Shown here piece after piece: positions 7,967 to 17,088 of a stretch of DNA of 64,000 nt. The notes under the pieces are model-generated. The model searched no databases, was not told where the DNA came from, and worked only from the letters and a program-made list of their open reading frames with translations. The position numbers and the translations under genes were made by a program. The stretch's first letter is position 1, and every line of letters begins with the position of its first letter. This DNA is from Pseudomonas monteilii NBRC 103158 = DSM 14164 (GTDB lineage Bacteria; Pseudomonadota; Gammaproteobacteria; Pseudomonadales; Pseudomonadaceae). The DNA is taken from contig NZ_BBIS01000017.1 of NCBI RefSeq assembly GCF_000730605.1, forward strand, positions 171,575 to 235,574, read 5' to 3'.

Positions 7967-9357
7967 GGCCGGCCTCCCGGATTGCCCTTCTGCAACTGAT
8001 CGAGGCGGTCAGGCACCGGATCGCCTTCGTAGATGCCACGCGAGCCCGCCGCGCGCGTGCCGTGGCGCTGGATGATCGCCATGGGCGAGTTGTTCGCCAG
8101 CTCCCGGCGCAGCTCCAGCTCGGTCTTGAGGTTGCGAATCTCGCGATCGAGCGTGTCGCTCTCGTGGTTCACCGCCTCCACGGCGAGCTGGTTGGCCGCC
8201 ACGTTGGGCTCCTTCTTGCCGGTCAGCAGCGTGCGTTGCAGCAGTAGCGCCTTCTCCAGCACCGACGCCAGCGCAACCTCGGACGCCAGGCGCTGCGACA
8301 GCAGGTGCTGGTCCGGTTCGTCGCGCAGTGCCTCGACCACGCCGCGCGTGATGGGCAGCGACGCGCTGCCGGCCTCCCGCAGGTTTTCGGGCGTCGTGTT
8401 CTTCGCCTTGGAGACCAGGTCCTGGAGCGCCTGCAGCTTGGCGTCGTACTCCTCCTGGATCAGGGGCGTCAGCCCGACGCCGGGCACCGTCTCCGTCTTG
8501 GTGCAGGCGTCGCAGGTGCGCTGCTCCTTCTCGCCGAGCACCCGTGTTGCCCACTCGATGGCCGCCTGCGGCGTGGTCCAGGTTTGGCACGACAGGCTCG
8601 TGCAACTGGCCGGAGCGATTGCCGACGTGTCGGTCACCCCGCGGCCATTGACCAGGTTGTAGCCCGCGCGGGTGACGTCACCGACCACCTTGATCGCGGG
8701 CTGACCGGAGCCGCCGGCATTGCTTCCCCCGACCCAGGGCACGCCATCGTTGCCACGGCGCGTCTCGGCCTGCTCGATGGCCGAGACGGCATCCGTGCTC
8801 GAAACAGCGTCACGCAGCGCCAACCCCTCTGCCATCTGGCTCCAGCCGAGTTGGCCGCCAGCCGTTTCGGCCATCTTTTCGGCCATGGCGCGGCACGTCA
8901 GCTTCGAGCGGTCGAAATCCAGCCGCGCTTGCAGAACGCCGTTGGTGAGCAGGTTGTAGAGGCCTGGATCTGCACGCTGGATGATCAACGCCGGCAGGGA
9001 CGCCACAGCACTCGTAGCACTCTGGATCACCGAGGACATGATCTGCTGAAAGCCATTGGTGACACCGTTGAGTTGATTCTTCAACGTGGTCTGGATGCTC
9101 ATGTCGCCGCAGATCAGATTGCTGTTCCAGCCGACACCCACGCCGAGCGAGCGCATGCCGGCTGCGCGGCCCATCGAAACGGCGCTGCCGCCGCCGATGG
9201 AGTACATGACGTCATCGCCGATGACGTTGCCGCTGGTCTGGTAGCCCAGTTGGCCCCAGGCCACGCCGCTTGCCAGAACCAACGCGCCGGTAAGCGCCAA
9301 ACAGATCCTCTTGCCACGAGCCGGTGGGGAGAACTGCATAGAGTCGGAACGCTTCAT
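7963..9357 (-). CDS. ICE transfer protein, TIGR03755 / PFL_4711 family
   Basis: The 464-residue protein has an N-terminal signal sequence (about residues 16-36, ending in GVAWGQ), then Gly/Ser-rich sequence and paired cysteines (CTSLSCQTW, CDACTKT), consistent with an exported mating-channel protein with disulfides. The second half (about 290-430) is helical and charged. It lies between the PFL_4710-type protein and the small membrane protein, the conserved order in clc-type ICEs. The family is thought to be a TraH/TraU-neighbourhood component; no enzymatic motif is seen. An internal Met at residue 7 is an alternative start. Confidence 0.85.
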   Translation of the reverse strand: MKRSDSMQFSPPARGKRICLALTGALVLASGVAWGQLGYQTSGNVIGDDVMYSIGGGSAVSMGRAAGMRSLGVGVGWNSNLICGDMSIQTTLKNQLNGVTNGFQQIMSSVIQSATSAVASLPALIIQRADPGLYNLLTNGVLQARLDFDRSKLTCRAMAEKMAETAGGQLGWSQMAEGLALRDAVSSTDAVSAIEQAETRRGNDGVPWVGGSNAGGSGQPAIKVVGDVTRAGYNLVNGRGVTDTSAIAPASCTSLSCQTWTTPQAAIEWATRVLGEKEQRTCDACTKTETVPGVGLTPLIQEEYDAKLQALQDLVSKAKNTTPENLREAGSASLPITRGVVEALRDEPDQHLLSQRLASEVALASVLEKALLLQRTLLTGKKEPNVAANQLAVEAVNHESDTLDREIRNLKTELELRRELANNSPMAIIQRHGTRAAGSRGIYEGDPVPDRLDQLQKGNPGGRP

Positions 9358-9366
9358 CGCGGCACC

Positions 9367-10314
9367 TCAAAGGAAATCAACGCTGCCAAGGAACACCTGT
9401 CCACGGCGTTCGCAGCAGGCATACGGCCGCCACAGCGCCCAGGCGTAGTCGCCTTGCTGGGCCTGAGTCAGGAAGCCGGTGCGTGGGAAAACCGTGCAGG
9501 ACGAGGACAGGACGGGCGTGAGTTCCTGCCACTTGCCAGTCGAGGCATCACCCTCCATCAGCGCGCTGGCGGGCCAGTAGCCATCGCGGGCATTGGCAAG
9601 CAGCGGCTGGTACACGTGCAACTGCCCGCGGCGCGTGACGACATCGCCCGCACGCTGGGCCACCACGGCTCCCGATTTGTGGTCGTCGGTCTGGTGCAGG
9701 AAGCCGCCGCGGGGATACACGTTGCCCCAAAGGTTCATCGTGGTGCGTGCGCCGACCTCGCGCATGCCGGGAATCAATGCCTCCGGGTAGGCCATCTCGG
9801 GCACGTTGTAGCGCCAGGCAAGCGTGTCCAAGGTGCTGAGCAGATACGGCATGAATGCCGTTCCCGCGCCCTCGCAGAAGTAGCCCGAGGACGAAACAAA
9901 CTGGTTGAACACCTCGACGCCGGGATGGCCGATCACGTCGGCGTTCTTGAATTTCGCGAGATTGTTTTCGTGATCCTCGTTCGTCGTTCCATCGCCGCCC
10001 GCTTGGGCGGACGGGTTGGCCGTACTCATCGCCCGGACTTCGACCCACGGGTTCTCGCCCGTGTTGCTGTAGCTGGAGACGACCGCATCGGGGATGTAGT
10101 GGCGCACCTTGACAGAGGTGCGCACCGTGCAGCCTCCCCAGGTGCAGTAGAGCCAGTAGCAGATACCCACCACCCGGTACTCCAAGCAATCGGGCGAGGC
10201 CACCGAGGCAACGATGGCGGTGGTGTTCAAGGCGTAGCTACCCGTGGCGCTGAGCAGCAGCAAGGAAGCCACGCCAGCCCGCATGCGGCGCATAAGGTCG
10301 AATGGCCTCGTCAT
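9367..10314 (-). CDS. ICE transfer protein, TIGR03756 / PFL_4710 family (TraU-like)
   Basis: The 315-residue protein has a signal peptide (about residues 10-29), then a Cys-rich segment with the pattern CLEYRVVGICYWLYCTWGGC, typical of TraU-like periplasmic proteins whose disulfides help pilus assembly. Two more cysteines (CCERR) lie near the C-terminus. The ATG at 10314 overlaps the stop of the upstream PFL_4709-type gene by four bases, which decided the start. DsbA-like and thioredoxin-like proteins nearby could handle its cysteines. Confidence 0.87.
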   Translation of the reverse strand: MTRPFDLMRRMRAGVASLLLLSATGSYALNTTAIVASVASPDCLEYRVVGICYWLYCTWGGCTVRTSVKVRHYIPDAVVSSYSNTGENPWVEVRAMSTANPSAQAGGDGTTNEDHENNLAKFKNADVIGHPGVEVFNQFVSSSGYFCEGAGTAFMPYLLSTLDTLAWRYNVPEMAYPEALIPGMREVGARTTMNLWGNVYPRGGFLHQTDDHKSGAVVAQRAGDVVTRRGQLHVYQPLLANARDGYWPASALMEGDASTGKWQELTPVLSSSCTVFPRTGFLTQAQQGDYAWALWRPYACCERRGQVFLGSVDFL

Positions 10315-10757
10315 GGCTGGGTCCTCCGACGCTGCTCGATGCGCGCGACAGCGCGGGCCACATCCGGCTCGCCATAGACCACGTAGCGCTGATCCACCAC
10401 GACAGCCGGGATGCTGGTGATGCCCAGGCTCCATGCGTCGGTGACGCCCTGGTATGCGGAAGCGATGCGGCGCTGTAGGTCGGCGCCGCCTTGGTTCAGC
10501 CGACGCTTGACGGTGGCCGCCGCCTGTTCGGGGGCGGCGGGCAGTTCCGCAGAAAGCTCCGCTTCAATCCGGCGGGCTTCGTCCAGCTCGATCAGCCGCT
10601 CGCCGCCCATGGTCTTGACCGGGTGGTGGCTGTCGGTGACGACCAGTACGTCGGCTGCGAAGGTGACGGGGCTGAACACGGCCAGGGACGCCGGCAGCGC
10701 CACGACGAGACCAAGGGTTCGCCAGCCCGACGCGAACGTGGAAAAGGATGCCGGCAT
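10311..10757 (-). CDS. ICE transfer protein, TIGR03757 / PFL_4709 family (thioredoxin-like)
   Basis: This 148-residue protein has a signal sequence (about residues 14-35, ending FAADV) and then a fold resembling the thioredoxin-like TrbC/TraW proteins, with a cis-proline type motif TSIPAVVVDQRYVVYG near residue 115. The CxxC pair of active thioredoxins is missing, so it is more likely structural than redox-active. It is the first gene of the PFL_4709-4711 block and is separated from radC by about 160 bases that contain the radC terminator. Confidence 0.85.
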   Translation of the reverse strand: MPASFSTFASGWRTLGLVVALPASLAVFSPVTFAADVLVVTDSHHPVKTMGGERLIELDEARRIEAELSAELPAAPEQAAATVKRRLNQGGADLQRRIASAYQGVTDAWSLGITSIPAVVVDQRYVVYGEPDVARAVARIEQRRRTQP

Positions 10758-10867
10758 GTCGCGTGCCCCGAAAGTTGATCAGGGCCATAGTCAAACGCGA
10801 ACCCGATGCCACCCCAACAAACAATGCGCATCGCGGGCTGCCCGCATACCTGCTTGTCCCGGGCCAT

Positions 10868-10892
10868 AAAAAAACGGAGGCCGAAGCCTCCG
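10868..10892 (-). terminator. Rho-independent terminator after radC
   Basis: On the - strand CGGAGGC-TTCG-GCCTCCG (7-bp stem, TTCG loop) is followed by seven T. It lies 27 bases past the radC stop and separates radC from the PFL_4709 block. Confidence 0.9.
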
Positions 10893-10918
10893 CGAGGATC
10901 AATGAAGCAATGCGACCG

Positions 10919-11413
10919 TTACAGCAGGCCTGACTCCGCAAAGGAGAACGGGGAACCTTGGCCTACGATGATGTGATCCAGTACCCGTACATCGATGAGC
11001 GCCAGCGCGGCCTGCAGTTGCTGGGTCAGCACACGATCCGCGCTCGACGGCTCGGAGATGCCCGAGGGGTGCTGGTGCGCGAAGATCACCGCGGCGGCGT
11101 TCAACTCCAGCACACGCTGTACGACGACACGTGGATAAACAGAAGTCGAGTTGATCGTGCCCCTGAACAATGGCTCGTAGGCCAGCACCTGGTGCATGCT
11201 ATCCAGGAACACAGCGGCGAATATCTCGTTGGGTTCAGCGACCAGTTTCACGCGCAGATAGTCCCGCACGGCGGCCGGCTGGCTGAGGCATGGTCCAGCT
11301 TTGAAGATCCGTTTTTCCAGCAGCACGATGGCCTGCTGGATGATCCAGTCTTCGTGCTGGGCAGCTACGGCGGAAAGCGACTCCACACAGGAGTCATTGA
11401 TGGCGAAAGACAT
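10919..11413 (-). CDS. radC: RadC-family JAB/JAMM-domain protein
   Basis: The 164-residue protein carries the metalloprotease-like motif HQHPSG followed by SSAD near residues 115-128, typical of the JAMM fold of RadC proteins common on mobile elements, where they are sometimes called anti-restriction or DNA-repair proteins; their biochemical role is unsettled. The ATG at 11413 is chosen because GGAGG lies just upstream; longer frames run into a non-coding leader. It forms its own unit inside the transfer region: it has its own terminator, and a copy of the three-hairpin leader lies 143 bases ahead of its start. Confidence 0.85.
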   Translation of the reverse strand: MSFAINDSCVESLSAVAAQHEDWIIQQAIVLLEKRIFKAGPCLSQPAAVRDYLRVKLVAEPNEIFAAVFLDSMHQVLAYEPLFRGTINSTSVYPRVVVQRVLELNAAAVIFAHQHPSGISEPSSADRVLTQQLQAALALIDVRVLDHIIVGQGSPFSFAESGLL

Positions 11414-11555
11414 GGCGAACCTCCAGACGGTGAGATCGGAGGGCGCGCGCCCCCGAGGGCAAGCCCTCCTGGGGATGAGAATGAAAAGATGCATCCATCA
11501 CCGCGATTGCGGTGACCGTTCGCGGCCAGGATGCAAGGCGAACGAGTCGCGGTCA

Positions 11556-11621
11556 GCGCAGAGGACTGCGCCGTAGCCTTGAAGACCGGGGCTACCTGGG
11601 CATGTCGCCGACGACGTCGGC
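11556..11621 (-). promoter_or_regulatory. Candidate three-hairpin leader element, copy 1 (before radC)
   Basis: Read on the - strand: stem P1 GCCGAC/GTCGGC (11607-11621), linker containing ACATGCC, stem P2 GTAGCC/GGCTAC with a loop ending TTCAA (11573-11595), stem P3 GCGCAG-TCCT-CTGCGC (11556-11571). The arrangement recurs at four other places with different stem sequences but kept pairing. This copy overlaps the last ten codons and stop of the DsbA-like gene and ends 143 bases before radC. Confidence 0.65.
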
Positions 11622-12356
11622 AGGCATTTCGGATGTGGGTGTGCTGGTCGGACCCTCAGCCGCCAGCATGTCCATGGCTGACAGCAAGGCATCGCCCTCG
11701 ATCGGCCCCTGCAGCAGGATGGCCTGGCCCGTTTGGCGATCGAGCAGGCGCAGCGACGGCGTGGCGGTTACGCCGCTCTTGGTGGCTTCCGCAGCCTGGG
11801 CGCGGATAGCCGCACTGGGCCTTTCGCTTGCCATGCACTGCTCGCTGGCTGGCGTCGATTCGGGGTACCGCAAGCCATCGGGCAAGCCCTGGCCGCCGCT
11901 GCGCGTGTGGGCATAGACCCATTCGATCGCCTGCCAGAACGCGACATGCCCACCTGCTTCGGCAGCGCATTCCACTAGGCGTGCCTCGGCTGACGCGGCC
12001 GGCTCGTGCTCGGCCAGCGGCTGGTGGTGCCATTGCAGCGCCACGTCGGTGTTGTTGCCGATCCACCGCTTGAGCTGCGGGAAATACTCCCGGCAGAACG
12101 GGCACTCCAGGTCGGCATAGAGCGTCAGCGTGAAACGGCCTTTGGGGTTGCCCATTAGCCAGGGCGGCCCGGCCACCGGTGCCATGCTGACCGGCGTGGG
12201 CGGCTGCGGCGGGGATTCGCCGGGCGACCTTGACACAAGCCAGATCAGCAGCAGCGCGACCAGCACAGCAGCCAATGCCCAGGGCCAGCGGGGCCGCCCG
12301 TTGCGGCGGCGGAACGCCTGGACCTGCATCGGAATGGAAGGACGTTTCTGTTCCAT
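11592..12356 (-). CDS. DsbA-like thiol:disulfide oxidoreductase
   Basis: This 254-residue protein is anchored by one membrane helix (about 26-42) and has a periplasmic DsbA/thioredoxin domain with active site CPFC at residues 85-88 and a TATPS cis-proline region near 195. It probably introduces or shuffles disulfides in the Cys-rich exported transfer proteins of the same operon. It follows the TraC ATPase gene by 13 bases. Its last residues (about EMPADVVGDMPR) are encoded by a three-hairpin repeat, so the natural end may have been replaced by a repeat-derived tail. Confidence 0.85.
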   Translation of the reverse strand: MEQKRPSIPMQVQAFRRRNGRPRWPWALAAVLVALLLIWLVSRSPGESPPQPPTPVSMAPVAGPPWLMGNPKGRFTLTLYADLECPFCREYFPQLKRWIGNNTDVALQWHHQPLAEHEPAASAEARLVECAAEAGGHVAFWQAIEWVYAHTRSGGQGLPDGLRYPESTPASEQCMASERPSAAIRAQAAEATKSGVTATPSLRLLDRQTGQAILLQGPIEGDALLSAMDMLAAEGPTSTPTSEMPADVVGDMPR

Positions 12357-12369
12357 GGCGTTCTCCGTC

Positions 12370-15237
12370 TTACGACAGTTCCAAGGCCGGCGACTCGATG
12401 CCGCGCGCCTGGTCGATCTTCTCGGCCACCTTGAAGGCCGCTTCCAGTTCGGTGCAGCCGTAGTGCTGCATGAGCTGGTAGCGCTCGGCCTTCTCTTCGG
12501 GTTCGGTCTGCGCCAACGCCAAGTACAGGCTGGGCGGCACGGCGCGGAACAGCACTTCCATGCTCTTGGAAAGGATGACGCCCTCGGTGAACTTGCCCGC
12601 TTCTTTGCGCGCCGAGAGCATCAGCGCTTTCTGCGCGGGCGAGAGTTCGCGGAAGCGTGCAATCTTCTCGACCTCATCGGGCGGCATCGACAGGCAGATC
12701 CACCACTCAATCATGTTGAGCATGGGCTCCGCGGCACGCGGCAGATCGTCGATATTTTGTGTAGCCAGCCAGAACCAGGCCCCTAGCTTGCGCCACATTT
12801 TTGTAATTTTTACAACGTAGGGCGCAAGCAGCGGGTTCTTCGTGATGATGTGGCCTTCGTCGGTCACATTGATGATCGGACGGCCCAGGTACTGGTCGCG
12901 CTCGGCGATGTTGTTCACCGTGCTGATCAGGCTGATGTAGGCGATGGAGAGCTGCGCGTTGTAGCCCTCCCGGGCATAGGTCGCGAGATCCACCAGCGTG
13001 ATGTCGGCCTCGGGCCACGGCGTGCCATCGCGATCGAACATCTCGCCGTCCGTGCCTTGGCAGAACATGTCCATCGCGTCCGCCATCTCCAGCAGCCGCA
13101 CGCGCCGCATCTCGGGCAGCGTCGGGTCCTGGCCGCGCGTGCGCAGCGCGTTGCGCACGTCGCGCGTGAGCACCGTGCGTTTCTCGGCCACGCAGTGCTC
13201 GGCGGCATCGAGGATGCACTGGCGGATCAGCGAGCGATCGGCCCGCGTCATCCGGGCTTCTTCCTTGTCCTCGCCGCCTGTGATCATCAGCCGTGCCGTG
13301 ATCTCCAGTTCACCCAGCACGTCGCGCTGCTCGTCCTCCTCCATGACCGAGGAATCGGCTGGCAATTCTTCATCCAGTGCATCGGCATCAAGCGTCTGCA
13401 CGTTGCTGGGCGTTTCGATCAGCCGGCGAGCGTCGGCGAACGGCGCCAGGCTGATGCCCGAGCCAGGAGCCAGCTTGACCCGGTTCACGGTCAGACCCAG
13501 GCGCTTTGCGAAGTCGCTGAACAAGCCAAAGCTGTTGCCGGCTTCCACGATGAACAGCCGCGGCCGGTAGATGGCCGTGACCTGGTTCAAGAGGTTGTTG
13601 AGCGTTGCGCTCTTGCCCGAGCCGGTGGGGCCGAACAGGAACAGATGGGCGTTCATCTGCCTGTCCAAGCGGTTCAGTGGATCAAACGTGATCGGCCCGC
13701 CGCCGCGGTTGAAGAACGTGTTGCCCGGATGACCCGTACCCTGGCTGCGACCCCACGCCGGCGAGAGATTCGCCACATGCTGGGCGAACATCAGTTGGGT
13801 GAACCAGTTCCGTCGATCTTGCGCAGGGTTGTAGCAGCACGGTAGCCAGCGCAGGTAGCTGTTGAGCGGCGCGACTTCATCGTCCTCGCGCACAGGCTGC
13901 AACCCCGCGTTGAGCATCACGTTGGCGAGGTCCAGACCGCGCCTGTCAAGTTCGGCTTCATCGCGTCCGCGCAGATAGAAGGCCAGCGTGCCGCGGTAGA
14001 GCTTGTGCGCGCTGCCGATGAGCGAGCGTGCCTCCTGCACATCCTTGAGCGTTTGTTCCGATGCCAGTGTTTCGCCGACAGCCTTCTTCGCCAGGTGATT
14101 CAGGTGCGATTCGAGGATGTCCTGGGGCGTCGCCACCATGGTCAGACACATCGTGGTGTCTTCGGGCATCTGATCGAAAAGCGTGTTGATAGCGTCCCCC
14201 TTGCGGGTTTCGCCGGTCAGGTGCCCCGTACCGGGCGGCATGCGTAGCCGGTCGGTGACCAGTACGCGATGCGGCATACCGTCAAAGTACCAGGTGCCGT
14301 GCTCGGCATCGGAGCGAGGCTGACCGAAGAACAGCCGTTGACTGAAGTCCCGACCACTCGCCAGCTCAATCTCACCTTCCTCCACCTCGTCGGGATAGCG
14401 GGCCAGCGCATAGAAGCGCTCTCGCTCCTCAGCGCCGGGCCCGAGCATCGTGGGGCGTGGGTTGAACCAACGCAGCAGCCAGTCGTGAACATCGGCCGCG
14501 ACCATGCGCCGGGCCTGGATGCCGGCGTTCGCCAAGCCGCCGCAGAGGCGATCGCAGACGATGTTCAGCATTTGCTCGGGTGTCTGGCCGCGGCGGTTCG
14601 CCTGCCCGGCGGCCCGGCGATAGACCACCATGCGCACGCGCCGCGTCTGGCCGCGCCAGCGCAACCGCGTGACCACCGTATCCTCGAACAGTCCGCCGGG
14701 CTTGGCCACCGCGCGCAGGTGGTGGCCAAAGAAGCGGAGGTAGAACTCGGTGAAGGCCGTGCTGCGGGCGCGCGGCTGCACGTAGTCGCGTAGCGTCTGC
14801 ATGTACTGGTCGAAGCTGGGCTCGTCCTGTGCATAGAGCTGGAGCACCCACGGGTTCTCATCCAGCTCATCGAACGAGTCCTGGAGCGCGTTTTCGAGCG
14901 CATCGCGGGCATGAGCGAGCCAGCCCGGTTCCCGACCTTCGGTGCCTAGCGGGACCAGTTCGTAGAAGGCCGCGACCGATTGCCCGTCCTCCAGCAGCAT
15001 GGACTTCGACGGCGGCAGGAACTCCACCCACGGCAGCAGCTCCGCGAATGACTGCGCAACGTCGTACATCGCCTGCTCGTCCGCCACGGTCGCCGGCCTG
15101 CGGCCCTGGACCGTCGCTCCGGGTTCGGCAATGCCGGCCTGGCGCAACGCCTCGACGTGGCGCTGCCAGCCGTCCGGCTGCTCGTCATTGCCACCATCGG
15201 ATGCAGCCAGCTTCGGCCAGGGGAGTTTCCAGCGCAT
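12370..15237 (-). CDS. traC: Conjugative transfer ATPase TraC, TIGR03744 / PFL_4706 family (VirB4-like)
   Basis: The 955-residue VirB4-class ATPase powers pilus assembly and substrate transfer at the inner membrane. The N-terminal half is the variable VirB4 domain; the Walker A motif FGPTGSGKS lies near residues 534-542, and a Walker B-like stretch precedes VTDEGHIITKNP further on. Length and position between the TIGR03751 lipoprotein and the DsbA-like gene fit the family. The start codon overlaps the upstream stop as TGATG, so translation is probably coupled. Confidence 0.93.
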   Translation of the reverse strand: MRWKLPWPKLAASDGGNDEQPDGWQRHVEALRQAGIAEPGATVQGRRPATVADEQAMYDVAQSFAELLPWVEFLPPSKSMLLEDGQSVAAFYELVPLGTEGREPGWLAHARDALENALQDSFDELDENPWVLQLYAQDEPSFDQYMQTLRDYVQPRARSTAFTEFYLRFFGHHLRAVAKPGGLFEDTVVTRLRWRGQTRRVRMVVYRRAAGQANRRGQTPEQMLNIVCDRLCGGLANAGIQARRMVAADVHDWLLRWFNPRPTMLGPGAEERERFYALARYPDEVEEGEIELASGRDFSQRLFFGQPRSDAEHGTWYFDGMPHRVLVTDRLRMPPGTGHLTGETRKGDAINTLFDQMPEDTTMCLTMVATPQDILESHLNHLAKKAVGETLASEQTLKDVQEARSLIGSAHKLYRGTLAFYLRGRDEAELDRRGLDLANVMLNAGLQPVREDDEVAPLNSYLRWLPCCYNPAQDRRNWFTQLMFAQHVANLSPAWGRSQGTGHPGNTFFNRGGGPITFDPLNRLDRQMNAHLFLFGPTGSGKSATLNNLLNQVTAIYRPRLFIVEAGNSFGLFSDFAKRLGLTVNRVKLAPGSGISLAPFADARRLIETPSNVQTLDADALDEELPADSSVMEEDEQRDVLGELEITARLMITGGEDKEEARMTRADRSLIRQCILDAAEHCVAEKRTVLTRDVRNALRTRGQDPTLPEMRRVRLLEMADAMDMFCQGTDGEMFDRDGTPWPEADITLVDLATYAREGYNAQLSIAYISLISTVNNIAERDQYLGRPIINVTDEGHIITKNPLLAPYVVKITKMWRKLGAWFWLATQNIDDLPRAAEPMLNMIEWWICLSMPPDEVEKIARFRELSPAQKALMLSARKEAGKFTEGVILSKSMEVLFRAVPPSLYLALAQTEPEEKAERYQLMQHYGCTELEAAFKVAEKIDQARGIESPALELS

Positions 15238-15677
15238 CAGTAGTCCTCCACGCGCTCGCCCGGCATGGCGTACTGCACACGCTGGTACAGGGGAAAGACC
15301 GTCGTGTAGCCCGGAACCGGCACGGGATCGGTGCCCGCCAGGTGCGGGTACACATACATGACAAGATCGGGGTTCGGCAGGCGGTGGAACTGGCGATAGA
15401 CCTCGTTGCGCGCCGTGCGCGTGTAGCGCATCTGCTCGGTGGGCGCGGCCTCCACGTCGGCCTCGGTCAGCGTCCGGCGCAGGCTCTGGCGTGCATCGAG
15501 CAATTGCCTGCGCGCCACCTGGCCGGCGCCACCACCCCCGTCACCGGCGTTCTGCTGCCAGATGTCCATCATCGTGCTGTCGCCGTGGGGGAGCAGCTTT
15601 TCCTTGCTGGTGGCACAGCCGCCGAGCACCGCGACGGCGAGGGCCAGCGCCAGGGCCTTATTCAAGTTCGAGAGCAT
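15237..15677 (-). CDS. Conjugal transfer lipoprotein, TIGR03751 family
   Basis: This 146-residue outer-membrane-type lipoprotein has a lipobox LGGC with Cys21 as the lipidated residue. The mature part is helical and then Tyr/Pro-rich near the end (PGYTTVFPLYQRV). It occupies the VirB7/TraV-like position between the VirB10-like gene and the VirB4-like ATPase. The ATG at 15677 was chosen because it puts the signal peptide at the N-terminus; it lies 20 bases inside the end of the upstream gene. Confidence 0.88.
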   Translation of the reverse strand: MLSNLNKALALALAVAVLGGCATSKEKLLPHGDSTMMDIWQQNAGDGGGGAGQVARRQLLDARQSLRRTLTEADVEAAPTEQMRYTRTARNEVYRQFHRLPNPDLVMYVYPHLAGTDPVPVPGYTTVFPLYQRVQYAMPGERVEDY

Positions 15678-17088
15678 GGCTTTCTCCTGCGCGGTGATCG
15701 ACCTTGCGGCCTTCGGGATCGAAGTCGATGGCGAGCGGCTTTTCGAGGTGGACGGCGACCTTCGCGCCGGGCTGGACATAGACAGCGGCGAACGCCTGGC
15801 CGTACAGCTTGTTCACCCAGTCGGCCATGTCGCGCACGCCACCGGCCAGGATGCGGCCCACGGCTTCATTGCCCGAGATACCGACGCTGCCGATGGAGCC
15901 GTCGGCGCCGACGTAGGACATCTGGCCGCTGTCGCTGTCGATCAGCGAGGCGACGCCGGCACCGGCGGCGGTAATCAGGGCTTGCGAGCCAAGGTACTGC
16001 TGGGCGTTGCTGCGCCGCTCCCCGCTGACGCAGGGAATGCCGTATGGGTCGCTGATCCAGCCCAGGCCTCCACTTTGAGAGTTCTGCTGCTGGTTGTTTT
16101 GCTGGTTGCCGTCGCGGTCTTCGGGGATGGTGCGGATCGTGCCGTCGTGGAAGACGAAGGTGATGCTGCGTACCTGGCCGCGCACGCACGAGAGCGTCCA
16201 GTCGCCCGATGCGGTGCCGCTGAACACGGCACCGGCCACGTCGGGAATGTCGATGCCATTGGCGGTCAGGTTGTCCGATCCGACCAACACCTTGAAGGGG
16301 TACGGATCGTTGACGGTTCCGTCGATCGGCACGCGGCCGATCAGCGCCGTCATCGCCACCGACCCCATCAGCGTCGAATTGGTCGGTACGGTATAGACCG
16401 CCTTGGCGCTCTTCACGCCTGCGGCGCGTGCGCCCGCGTTCGCCACGGTTTCCGCCGTGGTTTCCAACGTGCTCTGCGCGGGGCCGAAGCTCGTCGGGAA
16501 GCTCATGCCGCTACCCGTGCCACGACTGCTGTTGCGCCCCTCGGCTTTCCTCGCATCGTCGGGTTCGACCCAGCGCACGCCGCCTTCCATGCCGGCCTCG
16601 TCGCCGTCACGCAGCCCCAGACCCACCGGCAGGTCGGCATGGCCGCCGCCACGTCCGCCGATACTGTCCAGGCGCCGTTGCAGGTCGGCCAGCAGCCCTT
16701 CGGTCTGCTGACGCGCGCTGGCTGCCTGCTCTTGGTCGCGACGCAGGTTGGTGCGCTCGGAGTCGAGGGCCGAATTGATGCGCTGGTCAATGGAGTTCTC
16801 GCGCTGGCGCAGTCGCTGGTTTTCTTCGCGCTGGGATTTGTTGTCCGAGAGCGCGGTCTGAAGCTCGGTGCGCAACTGCTTCACTTGGGCAACGAGCGTC
16901 GCCACGGTGTCGCGCGGGGTATCGCCCTCGATGCCCAGCGCCTTCATTTCCGCTGGCGTGAGCTTGGCGCCGGCATCCGCGGTCGGTGGTGCCGAAGTGC
17001 TGCCTCCCGAGAACAGCCGGATGGCGACGAACAGCACCAGCACGGCAACCGGGATCATCAGCCACTTCAGGAGTCCATTACTGCGCAT
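15658..17088 (-). CDS. ICE transfer protein TIGR03752 / PFL_4705 family (TraB/VirB10-like)
   Basis: The 476-residue protein has one N-terminal membrane helix (about 8-26), a long charged coiled coil (about 75-145) and a C-terminal domain with VirB10/TraB-type features such as RIPIDGTV and PYPFKVLVG, ending in a beta-rich region. VirB10 homologues link the inner and outer membrane parts of the transfer channel. The ATG at 17088 overlaps the end of the TraK-like gene by 11 bases and follows a GGAGGT ribosome binding site. Confidence 0.9.
   Translation of the reverse strand: MRSNGLLKWLMIPVAVLVLFVAIRLFSGGSTSAPPTADAGAKLTPAEMKALGIEGDTPRDTVATLVAQVKQLRTELQTALSDNKSQREENQRLRQRENSIDQRINSALDSERTNLRRDQEQAASARQQTEGLLADLQRRLDSIGGRGGGHADLPVGLGLRDGDEAGMEGGVRWVEPDDARKAEGRNSSRGTGSGMSFPTSFGPAQSTLETTAETVANAGARAAGVKSAKAVYTVPTNSTLMGSVAMTALIGRVPIDGTVNDPYPFKVLVGSDNLTANGIDIPDVAGAVFSGTASGDWTLSCVRGQVRSITFVFHDGTIRTIPEDRDGNQQNNQQQNSQSGGLGWISDPYGIPCVSGERRSNAQQYLGSQALITAAGAGVASLIDSDSGQMSYVGADGSIGSVGISGNEAVGRILAGGVRDMADWVNKLYGQAFAAVYVQPGAKVAVHLEKPLAIDFDPEGRKVDHRAGESHALELE

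Noticed and set aside
8305..10377. 690-residue open frame on the + strand
   Set aside because: It lies antisense to the PFL_4710 and PFL_4711-type genes. Long antisense frames are common in high-GC DNA; the sequence is rich in Arg, Gly, Ala and His and has no recognisable motif.
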